The notes: generated by a model from the letters alone, not told the origin. A stretch of DNA of 64,000 bases from Novosphingobium lentum NBRC 107847 (GCF_001590965.1 NZ_BCTW01000019.1:33386-97385); one strand, 5' to 3'. Counted from the stretch's first letter, positions 25,660 to 35,430 are shown. Numbers and translations are program-made.

Positions 25660-26585
25660 GCGTCGATAACCTCGAACCGTTCGATGTCCGACACAGCGCC
25701 CTTGCGCTCGCCCTTGGTCCAGATCGCCCGCACCCGCGTGCCGGGCTTGATCGACTTTTTCGCGGATTCGAGATCGTCGATATCGATCATGTGGATCATC
25801 CGGGTCGAAGCGCCGTCGAGCACGATTTCGGCGTAGACGTACGGCACCGGTCGGGTTTGCCCATAGACTTCCATGTTGATGATCGAGCACGCGCGGATCG
25901 TGCCGGTATCGGCGCAGGCCTTCCACGTACCGGTGCGCTTGTGGGTGATGTCGTCGATCTCGCGCGGAGGCAGCAGCGCATCGTCGCCGCCCGAACCGCG
26001 CACGCCCATGACCCGGCCGCCCTCGCGGATTTCGTCGAACATCCGGCCGTAGTAGGGGCCGTAGGCATGCTCGTAGTTGAGCGCCATCGCGTAGGGGATG
26101 ACCCCGAGCGGCTCCGCTGGCCCCACCAGCGGCTTTACCTCGCCCTGCGGCGCATCGGGTGCGGGAACGAAGCCTTCGATCGCCAGGATCGAGGTGCCCT
26201 TGTCGTCATCGCTCCACCGCGCGGCGACGCGCATGCCGACCGCGATCGCCGGCAGGTCGGCCAAAATGCGGTGCGGGAATTCATTCGCACAGCCATCGAG
26301 CCGGATCAGGCCGATGACATCGGTGCCGACCCGGGTGAAACCGGTCAGCGTGCCCGTTTCCGGTGCCTGGACGAGCGCTTCGGGTTCCTCGCCATCGAGC
26401 GACGAGAAGTCCTGCGCGGGGCAGACCACAGAGCCATCGGCAAACCGCGAGCCGACGATCCGCCGGTTGGGCATTTCGGCCAGGAACGTCCCCGCGCAGC
26501 GCCCCGGGGTCAGCGTATATGGCAGCGAGATCACGCTGTGGAACGTCGGCAGATCGATGGGAGAGGTATCCGGTGCATACAACAT
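25656..26585 (-). CDS. Tandem DUF35/OB-fold protein associated with thiolases
   Basis: 309 residues with two OB-fold (DUF35, ChsH2 C-terminal-like) units: the first covers about residues 25-135 (FLAEMPNRRIVGSRF then GTLTGFTRV), the second about 180-305 (YYGRMFDEIREGGRVMG then YAEIVLDG). The rubredoxin-like zinc ribbons that normally precede each OB fold have lost their Cys pairs. DUF35 proteins are partners of thiolase-fold aldol lyases such as Ltp2 in steroid degradation. Directly downstream of two thiolase-like genes, it most likely binds one or both. Confidence 0.8.
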   Translation of the reverse strand: MLYAPDTSPIDLPTFHSVISLPYTLTPGRCAGTFLAEMPNRRIVGSRFADGSVVCPAQDFSSLDGEEPEALVQAPETGTLTGFTRVGTDVIGLIRLDGCANEFPHRILADLPAIAVGMRVAARWSDDDKGTSILAIEGFVPAPDAPQGEVKPLVGPAEPLGVIPYAMALNYEHAYGPYYGRMFDEIREGGRVMGVRGSGGDDALLPPREIDDITHKRTGTWKACADTGTIRACSIINMEVYGQTRPVPYVYAEIVLDGASTRMIHMIDIDDLESAKKSIKPGTRVRAIWTKGERKGAVSDIERFEVIDA

Positions 26586-26597
26586 CTGCGTTCCTCC

Positions 26598-27749
26598 TCA
26601 GGCGCTCAGCACGGCGCAGCCGCGCAAGTTGGCCCAGCCGCCGCCGGATTGGACGAGCGCCATCTTCGCGTCCTTGATCTGGTGGGTTTCGTTGCGGCCC
26701 ATGATCTGCGTCGCGGCCTCGATCAGCCGGATCACCCCGACCGCGCCGATCGGGTTGGCGCCCATGCAGCCGCCCGATGGATTGACCGGAATATCGCCAT
26801 CGAGCTGCGTCGCGCCCGACGCGACGAGTTCGGCGGCCTGCCCCGGCGGACACAGGCCAAGGCTTTCGTAATAGTTGAGCTCGAAGCAGGAATAGGGCTC
26901 CTGCACCTCGACCACATCGAACTGGCGGCGCGGGTTGGTGATACCGGCGGCGCGGTAGACCTGGCGCGAGGCGATCGCGAGCGGTTCTGACAGCAATAGC
27001 GATCGTTCGGCGGCATTGTCCGCTTCGCAGCAATAGGCGATCCCGCGGATCCACGCCGGACGCGACGTGGAATGGTGCGCGACCTTGTCGTTCGCCAGAA
27101 CGATCGCTGCCGCGCCGTCGGAAATCGGCGGCACATCGAGCAGCTTGATCGGCCAGCACAGCGGCTTGGACTTGAGCACGTCCTCGACCGTCACCGCCTT
27201 CTTCTGGTGGGCGTAGGGGTTGGCGAGAGCGTTGTTGCGGTTCTTGGCCGCAACCATCGCCGCCGCTTCCTCGGTATGGCCCAGAACATCCATCCGGGCG
27301 CGCCAGTACGCGGCGGAAAAGCCCATGATGCCGACCGCGAATTCGCGCCCCCAGAACGGATCGTACAGCGTCGAGATCGAATACTGCAGCTGCCCTTCGG
27401 ACAGCTTGTCGTACGCCACCACCAGCGTTCGATCAGAATAACCGCCCGCAACCTGATAGTACCCCGCCAGCGCGCCCGCGAACCCGGCACCGCCGCCGCT
27501 GGTCAGGCGCACGACCGACTTGCCTTGCGCGCCGATCGCATCGACCACCCACTTTTCGGGCTGGTTCACTGCGGCGAACAACACGGGACCGCTGGCGATG
27601 ACCACGGTATCGATGTCGTCCATCGACAGCCTGGCATCGGCGAGCGCGCGATCGACCGCTTCCCGGACCAGCCCCGCCTGGCTGACGTCGGTGCGGCGGC
27701 GGGCGTGGTTCGTCTGTCCGACGCCGACAATTCCTACTTCACGGCCCAT
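26598..27749 (-). CDS. Thiolase-fold protein lacking Claisen catalytic residues
   Basis: 383 residues, SCP2-thiolase-like: VGIVGVGQTNHARR at the start, SDGAAAIVLAN in the middle, and NPSGGCMGANPIGAVG at the C-terminus. The nucleophilic Cys position reads LTSGGGAG, and the C-terminal His of GHPxGxxG is Asn (ANPIGAVG). This pattern fits Ltp2-type retro-aldolases rather than true thiolases. ATG 27749 follows the preceding stop by two bases; the longer frame upstream is a shadow of the other thiolase gene. Confidence 0.83.
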   Translation of the reverse strand: MGREVGIVGVGQTNHARRRTDVSQAGLVREAVDRALADARLSMDDIDTVVIASGPVLFAAVNQPEKWVVDAIGAQGKSVVRLTSGGGAGFAGALAGYYQVAGGYSDRTLVVAYDKLSEGQLQYSISTLYDPFWGREFAVGIMGFSAAYWRARMDVLGHTEEAAAMVAAKNRNNALANPYAHQKKAVTVEDVLKSKPLCWPIKLLDVPPISDGAAAIVLANDKVAHHSTSRPAWIRGIAYCCEADNAAERSLLLSEPLAIASRQVYRAAGITNPRRQFDVVEVQEPYSCFELNYYESLGLCPPGQAAELVASGATQLDGDIPVNPSGGCMGANPIGAVGVIRLIEAATQIMGRNETHQIKDAKMALVQSGGGWANLRGCAVLSA

Positions 27750-27751
27750 GA

Positions 27752-28867
27752 TCAAACCTCGAGAGTGAAAGCGCAGTTGGTCTGCATCGCAACACCGCCA
27801 GTGCCGTGGACAAGTGCCTTTGCCGGACCCGCCAGCCCTGCGCGAGCCGGCGCGGCGAGCTGCTTCGCCGCTTCGGCCAGGCGCACCAAGCCCGTCGCCA
27901 TGATCGGATCGGCGGGCAACGCACCGCCGGAGCGGTTCACCTTGTCGTCCATCGCGGCGTCGATCCCCCTGCCCGCAGCGGCAAGCCCCAGACCTTCGAG
28001 CGTCAGCAGTTCGCCGATCACCGAGCTTCCGCTGATTTCGACCACATCGGCTGCGGCTCCGCTGGCCCACCCGGCCTTGCCGCACGCCATGGCTGCGGCC
28101 TTTTCGACCGAGTCCAGCCGATTGACGCTACGTGCGGCAAAGCTGTGCGTTTCCAGACTGGTGCCCATGCCGGTGACGTAGACCGGCGGACGACCGCTGC
28201 GGCGGGCAATGTCGCCATCGCACAGCAGCACCGCGACCGCGCCGTCGACCGGCCGCGAGATCATCAAGTTTGTGAGCGGCAGCGCCGCCTCGCCCGAACC
28301 GAGCACGGCGTCTGCATCGGGCGCCTTGCCCATCGCCACCTTGTCGTTCGCCGCAGCCGCTGCCCAGCGGCGTGCGACCACATCGGCAAGCGCGCGATCG
28401 GTGATGCCGTGCGCGGCGAGATAACGCTGTGCCTGAATGCCCAGCGCCGCCTTCTGGCCGAACCCGACCGGGCGCTGGTAGAACGGATCGACCATCGACG
28501 ACCAGTAAAGGTCGACGTCCGATTCCGACGGCTTGGAATAGGCGACGATCAACCCGACCGACGAGGCGCCCGAACGGATCTTGTTCACGCCATACAGCGC
28601 GGCCCACAACCCGTCCTCCTCGACCCGCGCCTCTTCCTTGTGGTGCGCGCCCAGCGCGCCGAGGAAGCCGCAGTTCGAAATCGACCGGCCATCGAGCACG
28701 TCGCTACCCGAATCGATCACGAAATCGACGTCGTCGAGCGTGAGACCGGTGCCCTTGAACACATTGCCGACCACCGCCGAGATCAGGTCGATATGCTGCG
28801 CATCATTCCACGCGGGACGTAATTGCGTCTGCGCGGAGGCCAGCACCGCCACCTGACTATAACCCAT
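27752..28867 (-). CDS. Second thiolase-fold protein, divergent active site
   Basis: 371 residues and first gene of the ten-gene operon. The thiolase halves are recognisable (VDFVIDSGSDVLDG, PVDGAVAVLLCDGD, VNRSGGALPADPIMATG), but no Cys lies at the nucleophile site (VEEDGLWAALYG) and the C-terminal His position is Asp (ADPIMATG). It probably pairs with the following thiolase-like protein and the DUF35 protein. I prefer ATG 28867 because GGAGCGGGG lies ahead of it; ATG 28897 would add ten residues. Confidence 0.8.
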   Translation of the reverse strand: MGYSQVAVLASAQTQLRPAWNDAQHIDLISAVVGNVFKGTGLTLDDVDFVIDSGSDVLDGRSISNCGFLGALGAHHKEEARVEEDGLWAALYGVNKIRSGASSVGLIVAYSKPSESDVDLYWSSMVDPFYQRPVGFGQKAALGIQAQRYLAAHGITDRALADVVARRWAAAAANDKVAMGKAPDADAVLGSGEAALPLTNLMISRPVDGAVAVLLCDGDIARRSGRPPVYVTGMGTSLETHSFAARSVNRLDSVEKAAAMACGKAGWASGAAADVVEISGSSVIGELLTLEGLGLAAAGRGIDAAMDDKVNRSGGALPADPIMATGLVRLAEAAKQLAAPARAGLAGPAKALVHGTGGVAMQTNCAFTLEV

Positions 28868-28974
28868 CAGAAACCCCGCTCCAGCGATCCCGAACATCCG
28901 ACCAGCGACATCGCGATCCGATTCAACACTCCATCGACACTAGGTCCATGGAATTCGACCTGTCAAAGAAAATT

Positions 28975-28995
28975 CGACAGTTTGTCGGAAAATTG
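28975..28995 (+). promoter_or_regulatory. Candidate operator, shared 21-base element (copy 4)
   Basis: CGACAG, then TCGGAAAATTG, in the 252-base divergent gap between the ten-gene operon (start 28867) and the amidohydrolase (start 29120). An inverted pair CTGTC/GACAG overlaps its left edge. The A/T-rich stretch 28960-29015 is the likely promoter zone for both directions. Confidence 0.6.
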
Positions 28996-29119
28996 TTCGC
29001 GAGTGTTATGACGCTGGTTTATGGCTCGCTCCGCCGTTAGCATAGTACATCCGGCGTTTCGGGACCGGGGTCAGACCCGAATCATAATCGGATCGACCGG
29101 TAAACGGAGAGGGATCTGC

Positions 29120-30178
29120 ATGGCACTCGACGTCACCGGGCGGTATCGCTACCCGTCGCCCGATCAGCGCTGGCTGGACCAGCGCACCGAGGATGTGATC
29201 GACCCCGACCAGCCGATCATCGACCCGCACCATCATCTGTGGGTGCAGGATGGCGCACCCTACCTGCTCGACCAGATCCGCGCCGATACCGAAGACGGCC
29301 ACCGCATCGTCGCGACCGTGTTTGTCGAGGCGCACTACGGCTATTCCGGCGATGGCCCGGCACACCTCGCCCCGGTGGGTGAAACCGCCAAAGTCGCCGC
29401 CATCGCCGCCGACGGCCGAAAGCACAGGGCAGCCGCGCGCATCGCCGAAGCGATCGTCGCGCGTGCCGACCTGACCCTGGGCGACCGGGTGCGCGACGTC
29501 CTCGATGCCCATGCGCTCGCCGCCGGTGGTGCGTTGCGCGGCATCCGCCACAGCGTGTCGAACGACCCCGCCTTTCCCGACGGCATCGTCGTGCGCCCCG
29601 CCCCCGCCGGATTGCTGGGCGATGCCCGCTATCGCGAAGGCCTGCGCGCCCTCGCCGCCGCCGGGCTGAGCTACGACGCGATGCTTTATTCAGGACAGAT
29701 CGGCGAGTTGACCGCGATGGCGCGCGCGCTGCCCGATCTCGCCATCGTGCTCGATCACGTGGGGTGCGTGCTGGGCGTCGGTCCTTACGAACATGCCGCG
29801 CCGGAACAGTTCGCCCGCTGGCGCCGCGACATGGTCGAGCTGGCGGCCTGCCCCAATGTCGGCGTGAAAGTCGGCGGGTTCGGCATGATCATCACCGGCG
29901 CGCGCTGGCACGAAGCGGCGCTGCCACCCACCTCGCAAATGCTCGCCGACAGCTGGCGGCCATGGGTCGAAAGCTGCATCGAACTGTTCGGCGCCAGACG
30001 CTGCATGTTCGAAAGCAATTTCCCGGTCGACAAGGCGATGGTGTCGTACCGCACGCTGTGGAACGCGTTCAAGCGACTGGCCCGTCAGGCCAGCGATGAC
30101 GAACGCCACGCGCTGTTTGCCGGTACCGCGGCGCGGACCTATCGCATCACCGATCCCGCGCCCGGACTGCGGCCATGA
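29120..30178 (+). CDS. Amidohydrolase-2 family metal-dependent hydrolase
   Basis: 352 residues of the amidohydrolase 2 TIM barrel: IIDPHHHLWVQD supplies the H-x-H metal pair, with later His and Asp ligands in VLDHVG and the ESNFPVDK strand. Relatives hydrolyse lactones (PDC or sugar lactonases) or decarboxylate acids. ATG 29120 has CGGAGAGGG upstream; the frame open from 29021 is longer but lacks a ribosome site. Divergent from the ten-gene operon and coupled by ATGA to the following CoA ligase, it could ring-open a substrate that the ligase then activates. Confidence 0.82.
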   Translation: MALDVTGRYRYPSPDQRWLDQRTEDVIDPDQPIIDPHHHLWVQDGAPYLLDQIRADTEDGHRIVATVFVEAHYGYSGDGPAHLAPVGETAKVAAIAADGRKHRAAARIAEAIVARADLTLGDRVRDVLDAHALAAGGALRGIRHSVSNDPAFPDGIVVRPAPAGLLGDARYREGLRALAAAGLSYDAMLYSGQIGELTAMARALPDLAIVLDHVGCVLGVGPYEHAAPEQFARWRRDMVELAACPNVGVKVGGFGMIITGARWHEAALPPTSQMLADSWRPWVESCIELFGARRCMFESNFPVDKAMVSYRTLWNAFKRLARQASDDERHALFAGTAARTYRITDPAPGLRP

Positions 30179-31722
30179 CCAACCGTGTCACCGGCCTGCT
30201 GCGCCAGGCGCGCGAACGGCCCGATGCCACCGCGATCATCGACCACGGCCGGCCCATCGCCTTTGCCGAGTTGGCCGAACGGGTGTTGGCGGCGGCAGGG
30301 GGACTAGCCGCGTTCGGCATTGTGAAAGGTTCGCGGGTCGGGCTGATGATGCCGACCCAGCCGGAATTCATCGTGGTCCAGCAGGCGCTGTTCCTGCTCG
30401 GCGCGGTGGTTTCGCCGCTCAACGTGTTCTACCGGTCCGGCGAAGTGGCGCACGCCGTGAACAGCTGCGAACTGCAGTTCGTCGTCATCGCCGACGCCTT
30501 GTGCGATCGGCTGGCATTGGCTGATCGGGCAGCGATGCCGTCGCTCGTGGCGGTGATCGTCGCCGATGCCGCTGGCCCGCCGGCGGGGTTCGTCGCGCTG
30601 GCGGATGCTTGCGCGCAGTCGCAGCCGATCCGCGATCCGGTAGCCGTTGCGGATCATGATCTCGCCATGCTGCTGCACACCAGCGCGACCACGGGCAAAT
30701 CGAAAGGCGTGATGCTCACGGCGGGCAATCTTGCCGCCAATTACGATCGCACGCCCGGCTGGCTGGGGCTGGACGCCAGCGGCGTGATCCTGTGCGCGCT
30801 GCCGCTCTACAACACCTTCGGCCTCAACCAGTGCATCAACGCGATGACGCACACTGGCGCCGCGCTGGTGCTGCTGCCGCGCTTCGATGCGGCTGCCTGC
30901 ATCGCCGCGATCCGCGACCACCAGTGCACATTCATGCCTGCGGTGCCAACAATGCTGCAAAAGATTGTCGATCATCCGGGACTCATGCCGGGTGACCTGG
31001 CCTCGCTGCGCCGGGTGATGACCGGTGGCGCGCCCGTGCCCGCTGCGCTGCTCGCTCGAGTGCTGGCGATCGCGGACGACCGTGTCGAAGTGCTGACCGG
31101 ATATGGCCTGACCGAAGCCACCGCGCTCGTCACGCTCACCCGCGTCACGCTGGGCGACGACGGTGACGTCGTCCGGGGCCGCACGATCGGACGCGTGCTC
31201 GATGGCATGGAACTGGGCGTGGTCGACGATGCCGGCCGGGCCGTTGCCAGCGGCGAAATCGGGGAGTTCGTGGTGCGCGGGCCCAATCTGATGGCCGGAT
31301 ACTACCAAGCGCCTGCCGACACGGCGGCGGCGCTGCAAGGCGGCTGGCTGCACACCGGCGATCTCGGCACGATCGATGCCGATGGTTTTGCCTTCATCGT
31401 CGATCGCAAGAAGGACGTGATCATCCGCGGCGGCCAGAACATCTACCCGGCCGACATCGAGGAAGTGCTGTACCGCGTGGCGGGCGTCGCCGAAGCCGCC
31501 GTGATCGGCGAACCCGACGAGATGTTGGGCGAAGTGCCGGTCGCGTTCGTCGCCTTGCGCGCGGGCGACCGCGTCTCGGGTGAAACGTTGCTGGAGGCGT
31601 GCACAGCGGAACTCGCCCGTTTCAAGCTGCCAAGGTCGATCCACATCCTGCCCGAACTGCCCAAGGGCCCGACCGGCAAGATCCTGCGGCGCGCGCTGCG
31701 CGGCGCCGTACCAGCGCCCTGA
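30175..31722 (+). CDS. AMP-dependent acyl-CoA synthetase
   Basis: 515 residues of the adenylate-forming family: LLHTSATTGKSKGVMLT for ATP binding, YGLTEATALVT, GWLHTGDLGTIDADGF, and the catalytic Lys in GPTGKILRR. It starts on the ATGA overlap with the amidohydrolase stop, so both are made together. It is the second CoA ligase of the island and is not close in sequence to the one at 20193-21668, suggesting a different acid substrate. It converges on the DUF7064-type gene. Confidence 0.87.
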   Translation: MTNRVTGLLRQARERPDATAIIDHGRPIAFAELAERVLAAAGGLAAFGIVKGSRVGLMMPTQPEFIVVQQALFLLGAVVSPLNVFYRSGEVAHAVNSCELQFVVIADALCDRLALADRAAMPSLVAVIVADAAGPPAGFVALADACAQSQPIRDPVAVADHDLAMLLHTSATTGKSKGVMLTAGNLAANYDRTPGWLGLDASGVILCALPLYNTFGLNQCINAMTHTGAALVLLPRFDAAACIAAIRDHQCTFMPAVPTMLQKIVDHPGLMPGDLASLRRVMTGGAPVPAALLARVLAIADDRVEVLTGYGLTEATALVTLTRVTLGDDGDVVRGRTIGRVLDGMELGVVDDAGRAVASGEIGEFVVRGPNLMAGYYQAPADTAAALQGGWLHTGDLGTIDADGFAFIVDRKKDVIIRGGQNIYPADIEEVLYRVAGVAEAAVIGEPDEMLGEVPVAFVALRAGDRVSGETLLEACTAELARFKLPRSIHILPELPKGPTGKILRRALRGAVPAP

Positions 31723-31727
31723 CGGCG

Positions 31728-32690
31728 CTACATCAGGCCTCTGCCCGAATAGCTGTCGAGCGGGCGGTTTTCCTGCGCCAGCCCGTGGCCCACCCGCGCG
31801 CCCGAATTCCAGCGTACGGTGGAATTGATCGCCATGGTGTTGCTGTAGCAGGCCCACGGGGTCTGGTTCACCACGGTCCCGGTAAAGCGGTATTCGCGGC
31901 CCGCAGGATCGGTCAGCAGCATGTCGTATCCGACGGGGAACACGCCATCGCCGCGCAGTGCGAGCAGGCGACCGCCGTTCAATCCGCGAACTTCGCCATC
32001 GACCAGGACATAGCCATGGGCAAAGCCGAACTGCGCCTCACCGGTGGCGAACGGATCGAGCGTCCAGATCGTGCTGAAAGCATGGTCGGTGTCGAAATTG
32101 CCGTTGATCCAGCCCATTGCGCGCATGCCGCTTTCGTTGCGCGGGCCCCAGCTGTGATCCATCGTCGTGACGCAATCGACCGGATACGTCGTGCCGCGAA
32201 TCCGGGCGGTGCCGGTGACGTGCACGGTCATGTCGTAATGGTTGGCATAGCTTTGGCCGAAGCCGCTGAGGTTCGGGTCGGTCGATGCCAGCGGATCCAT
32301 CGCCGGATCGTGAATGTCGAACGGCTCCATCACGCCGCGCACGTCCCAGTGAAACGCAGTGTCGTCGCTGCCGGTGTAATCGATGCGGTAATCGCGTGGT
32401 GCGTTGACCGCTTTCAGCGAAAGCCCGTTGATGAGCGTGAAGTCATCGAAACGTGCGGGCAGCGGCATATGCTGGCGGAAATCGAAATAGCGCGACTGCA
32501 CGGTATAGCGCTGGATGCGGTCGATCGCCTCGATATCGCAGACCATCACGCCCAGCCCGGACCGGGCGACCAGGTACGTCCACACGGTCAGGTTGGCTTC
32601 GGGAATGTGGATCGAAAGCCAGGTCGTTTCGGCCCAGTCGTAAGCAACATCGGCCGGCGTGTGGAATTCGACGTCGCGCGCAGTAATCAT
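31728..32690 (-). CDS. DUF7064/7065-type protein, unknown function
   Basis: 320 residues, beta-rich throughout, with no signal peptide or membrane segment. The sequence resembles lipocalin-like (CrtC/AttH) barrels found in sphingomonad degradation clusters: TTMDHSWGPRNESGMRAMGW near the middle is a characteristic segment. The likely start at 32690 has GAGGA six bases upstream. It lies 67 bases after the TonB receptor gene on the same strand. The start of the window has the tail of a possible paralogue. A role in binding or converting a hydrophobic compound is plausible only by context. Confidence 0.6.
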   Translation of the reverse strand: MITARDVEFHTPADVAYDWAETTWLSIHIPEANLTVWTYLVARSGLGVMVCDIEAIDRIQRYTVQSRYFDFRQHMPLPARFDDFTLINGLSLKAVNAPRDYRIDYTGSDDTAFHWDVRGVMEPFDIHDPAMDPLASTDPNLSGFGQSYANHYDMTVHVTGTARIRGTTYPVDCVTTMDHSWGPRNESGMRAMGWINGNFDTDHAFSTIWTLDPFATGEAQFGFAHGYVLVDGEVRGLNGGRLLALRGDGVFPVGYDMLLTDPAGREYRFTGTVVNQTPWACYSNTMAINSTVRWNSGARVGHGLAQENRPLDSYSGRGLM

Positions 32691-32757
32691 GGCCAGTCCT
32701 CTTGCGGCAGGGCCGGCCGACCGGGTCGCGCCAGGCGACCCGGTCCTTCCGCACCCG

Positions 32758-35367
32758 TCAGTACTTGATGGCGACCGTGACACCGTAGGTCGCCGGTTTG
32801 CCGGCGAAACGCGCCGACGAATCCGACGCCGGGATGACGGCGGTCCAGTAGTACTTGTTGAACACGTTCTTGCCCCACAGCATCACGCGCCAGCGGCCTT
32901 CGGGGCCGTCGAAGCCAAGACGCGCATCGACCGTGGCATAGCCGTCGATCGTGTAGGGCGTGTTCGAAACGCCGGGCGCGAGCCGATAGCGCGGACCCAC
33001 CGGGATCGGGGTGTTCCCGCCACCGATCGCGGCGTCCTGCTTCGATCGCGCGCTGACGGTGAAGCCGAAGAACGGCGTCGCTTCACCGCCCGGGTGAACC
33101 TTGTAATCGACGTTGATCGAGCCCGAATACTTCGGCGTGTAGGGGATCGGATTGCCCGACAGATCCTCGCGGTTGTCTCCGGTGGGGTTGAAGTTGGCGT
33201 TGCTGGCGCCTCCGAAGATGTCGTAGCCGAAGAACTTGTCGATCTTGGAATTGAGGTATGTCCCCGCCAGTTCGATCGTCAGTCCGGGCGTCGGGCGCAA
33301 GGTCAGGTCACCCTCGAGACCGTAAATGCGCGACTTGGGCACGTTGACCAGCGTGTCGAGCGTGCCGAAGATGAAATCGAACAGCTTGCCGCGGATCTGC
33401 TTGTTTTTGTAGTCGTAGTAGAACCCGGCGGCGTTGAACTGCACCTTTCCATCCGCCAGCGTGGCCTTGAAGCCCGCTTCATACGCCGTGACCGATTCCT
33501 GCGTTACCGGCAGAGCCGAGATATACGCAGCAGCGGCCAGTGCCGGGTAGCTGCCCGCCTTGTACCCACGGCTGATGTTGGCATAAACCAGCAAGTCCTT
33601 CGACGCCTTGTAGTCGAGCCCGACGCGCCACGAGAAGTTGTGCTCCTTCAGCGTGGAACTTAGCGGAATGCCGGGGATGCCGATGCCGGCGATGCCTGCC
33701 GACTGCGGGCTGTTGATCGTCACGCCGTTGGGAATCGACGCTGCCGGAACGGTGGAATTGAGCGTGTAGCTGTCGCCCGGGCCGATCGGCGTGAACGGCA
33801 GGCCGCCGATGCCGCCGATGATGTTGAACAGCTTGTCGACGTTGCCGTTGCTCTGCGTGTACGCGGTGTTGAGCGCATCGATCTTCGAATTGGTATAACG
33901 TCCACCCGCCTTGAAGGTCAGCTGGGGGGTGATTTCGAATTCGGCGTTGGCAAATCCCGCATAGTTGCGGATGTCCTGGTTCAGGATATCGCCGCTGGCG
34001 TTGATGTAGAGGTTGTTGGGATAGTAGTTCGAGTTGGCGAAATAGCGCAGCAGCTGGTTTTCGAACGTCTTGCTCTTCTCATAATTGCCGCCCAGCACCC
34101 AGCGGAACCGGTTGTGCGGATCGTTGGACAGCCGCAGCTCTTGCGTGAAGCTGGTGATCTTGCCGGTCCCGAGCTGAAGGTCATAGGCCACCAGTGCCAT
34201 GCCATCGCCGTCGGTGCGCTGCTTCTGGGTGTAATGCGAATACGAGGTCAGCGAAGTCAGCGTCAGCGTGCCCAGTTCGATGTCGGCGCGGCCGGCCAGC
34301 TGCCAGAACTTGCGATTGCCGAACGGCGTGAAATCGGTCGTCGTCGCCGAACCGATCGGGATCGCGCCGCTGGGCCCGGCCGTGCTGGTCTGTGGATCGA
34401 GCCTGATACCCGACCAGTCCGCCGAACGCGGGTTGAGCGACGCAAACGGCGTGGTCAGCTGACCGGACAGGCCGCCCGCAACATACGGCGGCGAGATATA
34501 ATTGCGCAGCGGATCGTTGATCGGCGCGGCGCTGATCGGGCCGGGACCCGTCGCGGTCACCTGTTCGTGAATCGCGATCAGCTGCTGCGCCTGCGGCTGG
34601 CTCTTGTCCTGCCACGCGTTGCCCGACAGGTTGATCTTCACCGTATCGGACGCCTTGATGTCGAACTGCAGGCGACCGGCGTAATATTCCGACTTGCCGT
34701 TGGTATCGCCGGGGCGCGTCACGCTCTGCTGCCAGCCATCCGAGTGGAGCCCCGTGACCGACAGACGCGCGTTGACCATCTCGCCCAGCGGGCCGCTGAC
34801 GTAGGCATTGCCATCGACCTGGTTGAAGCGGCCATAGCTGAGATCGGCACCTGCGTGGAGTTCGTCGGTGGGCTTGGCGGCGATGTAGTTGATCGCACCA
34901 CCGGTCGAGTTCTGGCCGAACAGGGTGCCCTGCGGACCCTTGAGCACTTCGACGCGCTCAAGATCGTAGGCGGAATGGCTGGCGAGTACGGGGAAGCTCA
35001 GCGGCACCTGGTCCATGTAGACGCTGACCGCGGGATAGACGCCCAGCGAGCTTTCGTTGAAGCCGACGCCGCGCAACGTGAAGATCGGGGTGTTGGTCGT
35101 GCTCGGGGTGTAGACCAGCCCGGGTACAGTCCCGGCGAGGTCTTCCAGCGAGACGACCTTGCGTTCCTGCAGCGCCTGCGCGCCCAGCGCGGTGAGCGTC
35201 ATGCCGACGTCGTTGAGGTTCTGTTCGCGCTTGTTGGCGGTAACGATGATCTCGTTGCTGCCGGTGGCGGCGCCCTCCGCTTCCGGAGCTTCGGCCATGG
35301 CCGGCATGCTGCTTGCCAGAAGCGCCAGCATCGAACCGCAGGCGAGCATATAGGACCGAGTCATCAT
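32758..35367 (-). CDS. TonB-dependent outer membrane receptor
   Basis: 869 residues. A signal peptide (cleavage near AMAEA) is followed by a TonB-box-like EIIVTANKRE, a plug domain (about residues 40-165, GVGFNESSLGVYPAVSVYMDQ, VEVLKGPQGTLFGQNSTGG) and a 22-strand barrel ending in the aromatic C-terminus TVAIKY. Such receptors import scarce or hydrophobic solutes using proton-motive force. ATG 35367 has GGAGGGG eight bases upstream. The gene is divergent from the OYE gene and carries a half-conserved shared element near its promoter, so it probably takes up the island's substrate. Confidence 0.92.
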   Translation of the reverse strand: MMTRSYMLACGSMLALLASSMPAMAEAPEAEGAATGSNEIIVTANKREQNLNDVGMTLTALGAQALQERKVVSLEDLAGTVPGLVYTPSTTNTPIFTLRGVGFNESSLGVYPAVSVYMDQVPLSFPVLASHSAYDLERVEVLKGPQGTLFGQNSTGGAINYIAAKPTDELHAGADLSYGRFNQVDGNAYVSGPLGEMVNARLSVTGLHSDGWQQSVTRPGDTNGKSEYYAGRLQFDIKASDTVKINLSGNAWQDKSQPQAQQLIAIHEQVTATGPGPISAAPINDPLRNYISPPYVAGGLSGQLTTPFASLNPRSADWSGIRLDPQTSTAGPSGAIPIGSATTTDFTPFGNRKFWQLAGRADIELGTLTLTSLTSYSHYTQKQRTDGDGMALVAYDLQLGTGKITSFTQELRLSNDPHNRFRWVLGGNYEKSKTFENQLLRYFANSNYYPNNLYINASGDILNQDIRNYAGFANAEFEITPQLTFKAGGRYTNSKIDALNTAYTQSNGNVDKLFNIIGGIGGLPFTPIGPGDSYTLNSTVPAASIPNGVTINSPQSAGIAGIGIPGIPLSSTLKEHNFSWRVGLDYKASKDLLVYANISRGYKAGSYPALAAAAYISALPVTQESVTAYEAGFKATLADGKVQFNAAGFYYDYKNKQIRGKLFDFIFGTLDTLVNVPKSRIYGLEGDLTLRPTPGLTIELAGTYLNSKIDKFFGYDIFGGASNANFNPTGDNREDLSGNPIPYTPKYSGSINVDYKVHPGGEATPFFGFTVSARSKQDAAIGGGNTPIPVGPRYRLAPGVSNTPYTIDGYATVDARLGFDGPEGRWRVMLWGKNVFNKYYWTAVIPASDSSARFAGKPATYGVTVAIKY

Positions 35368-35409
35368 CTGAATTTCCCCTCCACATGGATTGTCCTGCGT
35401 TGGCTGCAA

Positions 35410-35430
35410 GACTTTTCCGACGTTTTGTTA
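35410..35430 (-). promoter_or_regulatory. Half-conserved copy of the shared 21-base element (copy 8)
   Basis: Read on the minus strand the right half TCGGAAAAGTC is nearly identical to that of copy 7, while the left CGA is missing (TAA). It lies over the candidate -10 region of the TonB receptor promoter. Counted as a partial match. Confidence 0.4.

Noticed and set aside
22576..25836. 1086-codon plus-strand open frame
   Set aside because: Antisense to the acyl-CoA dehydrogenase, isomerase and MBL genes, all of which have clear family motifs. No ribosome site or recognisable domain.
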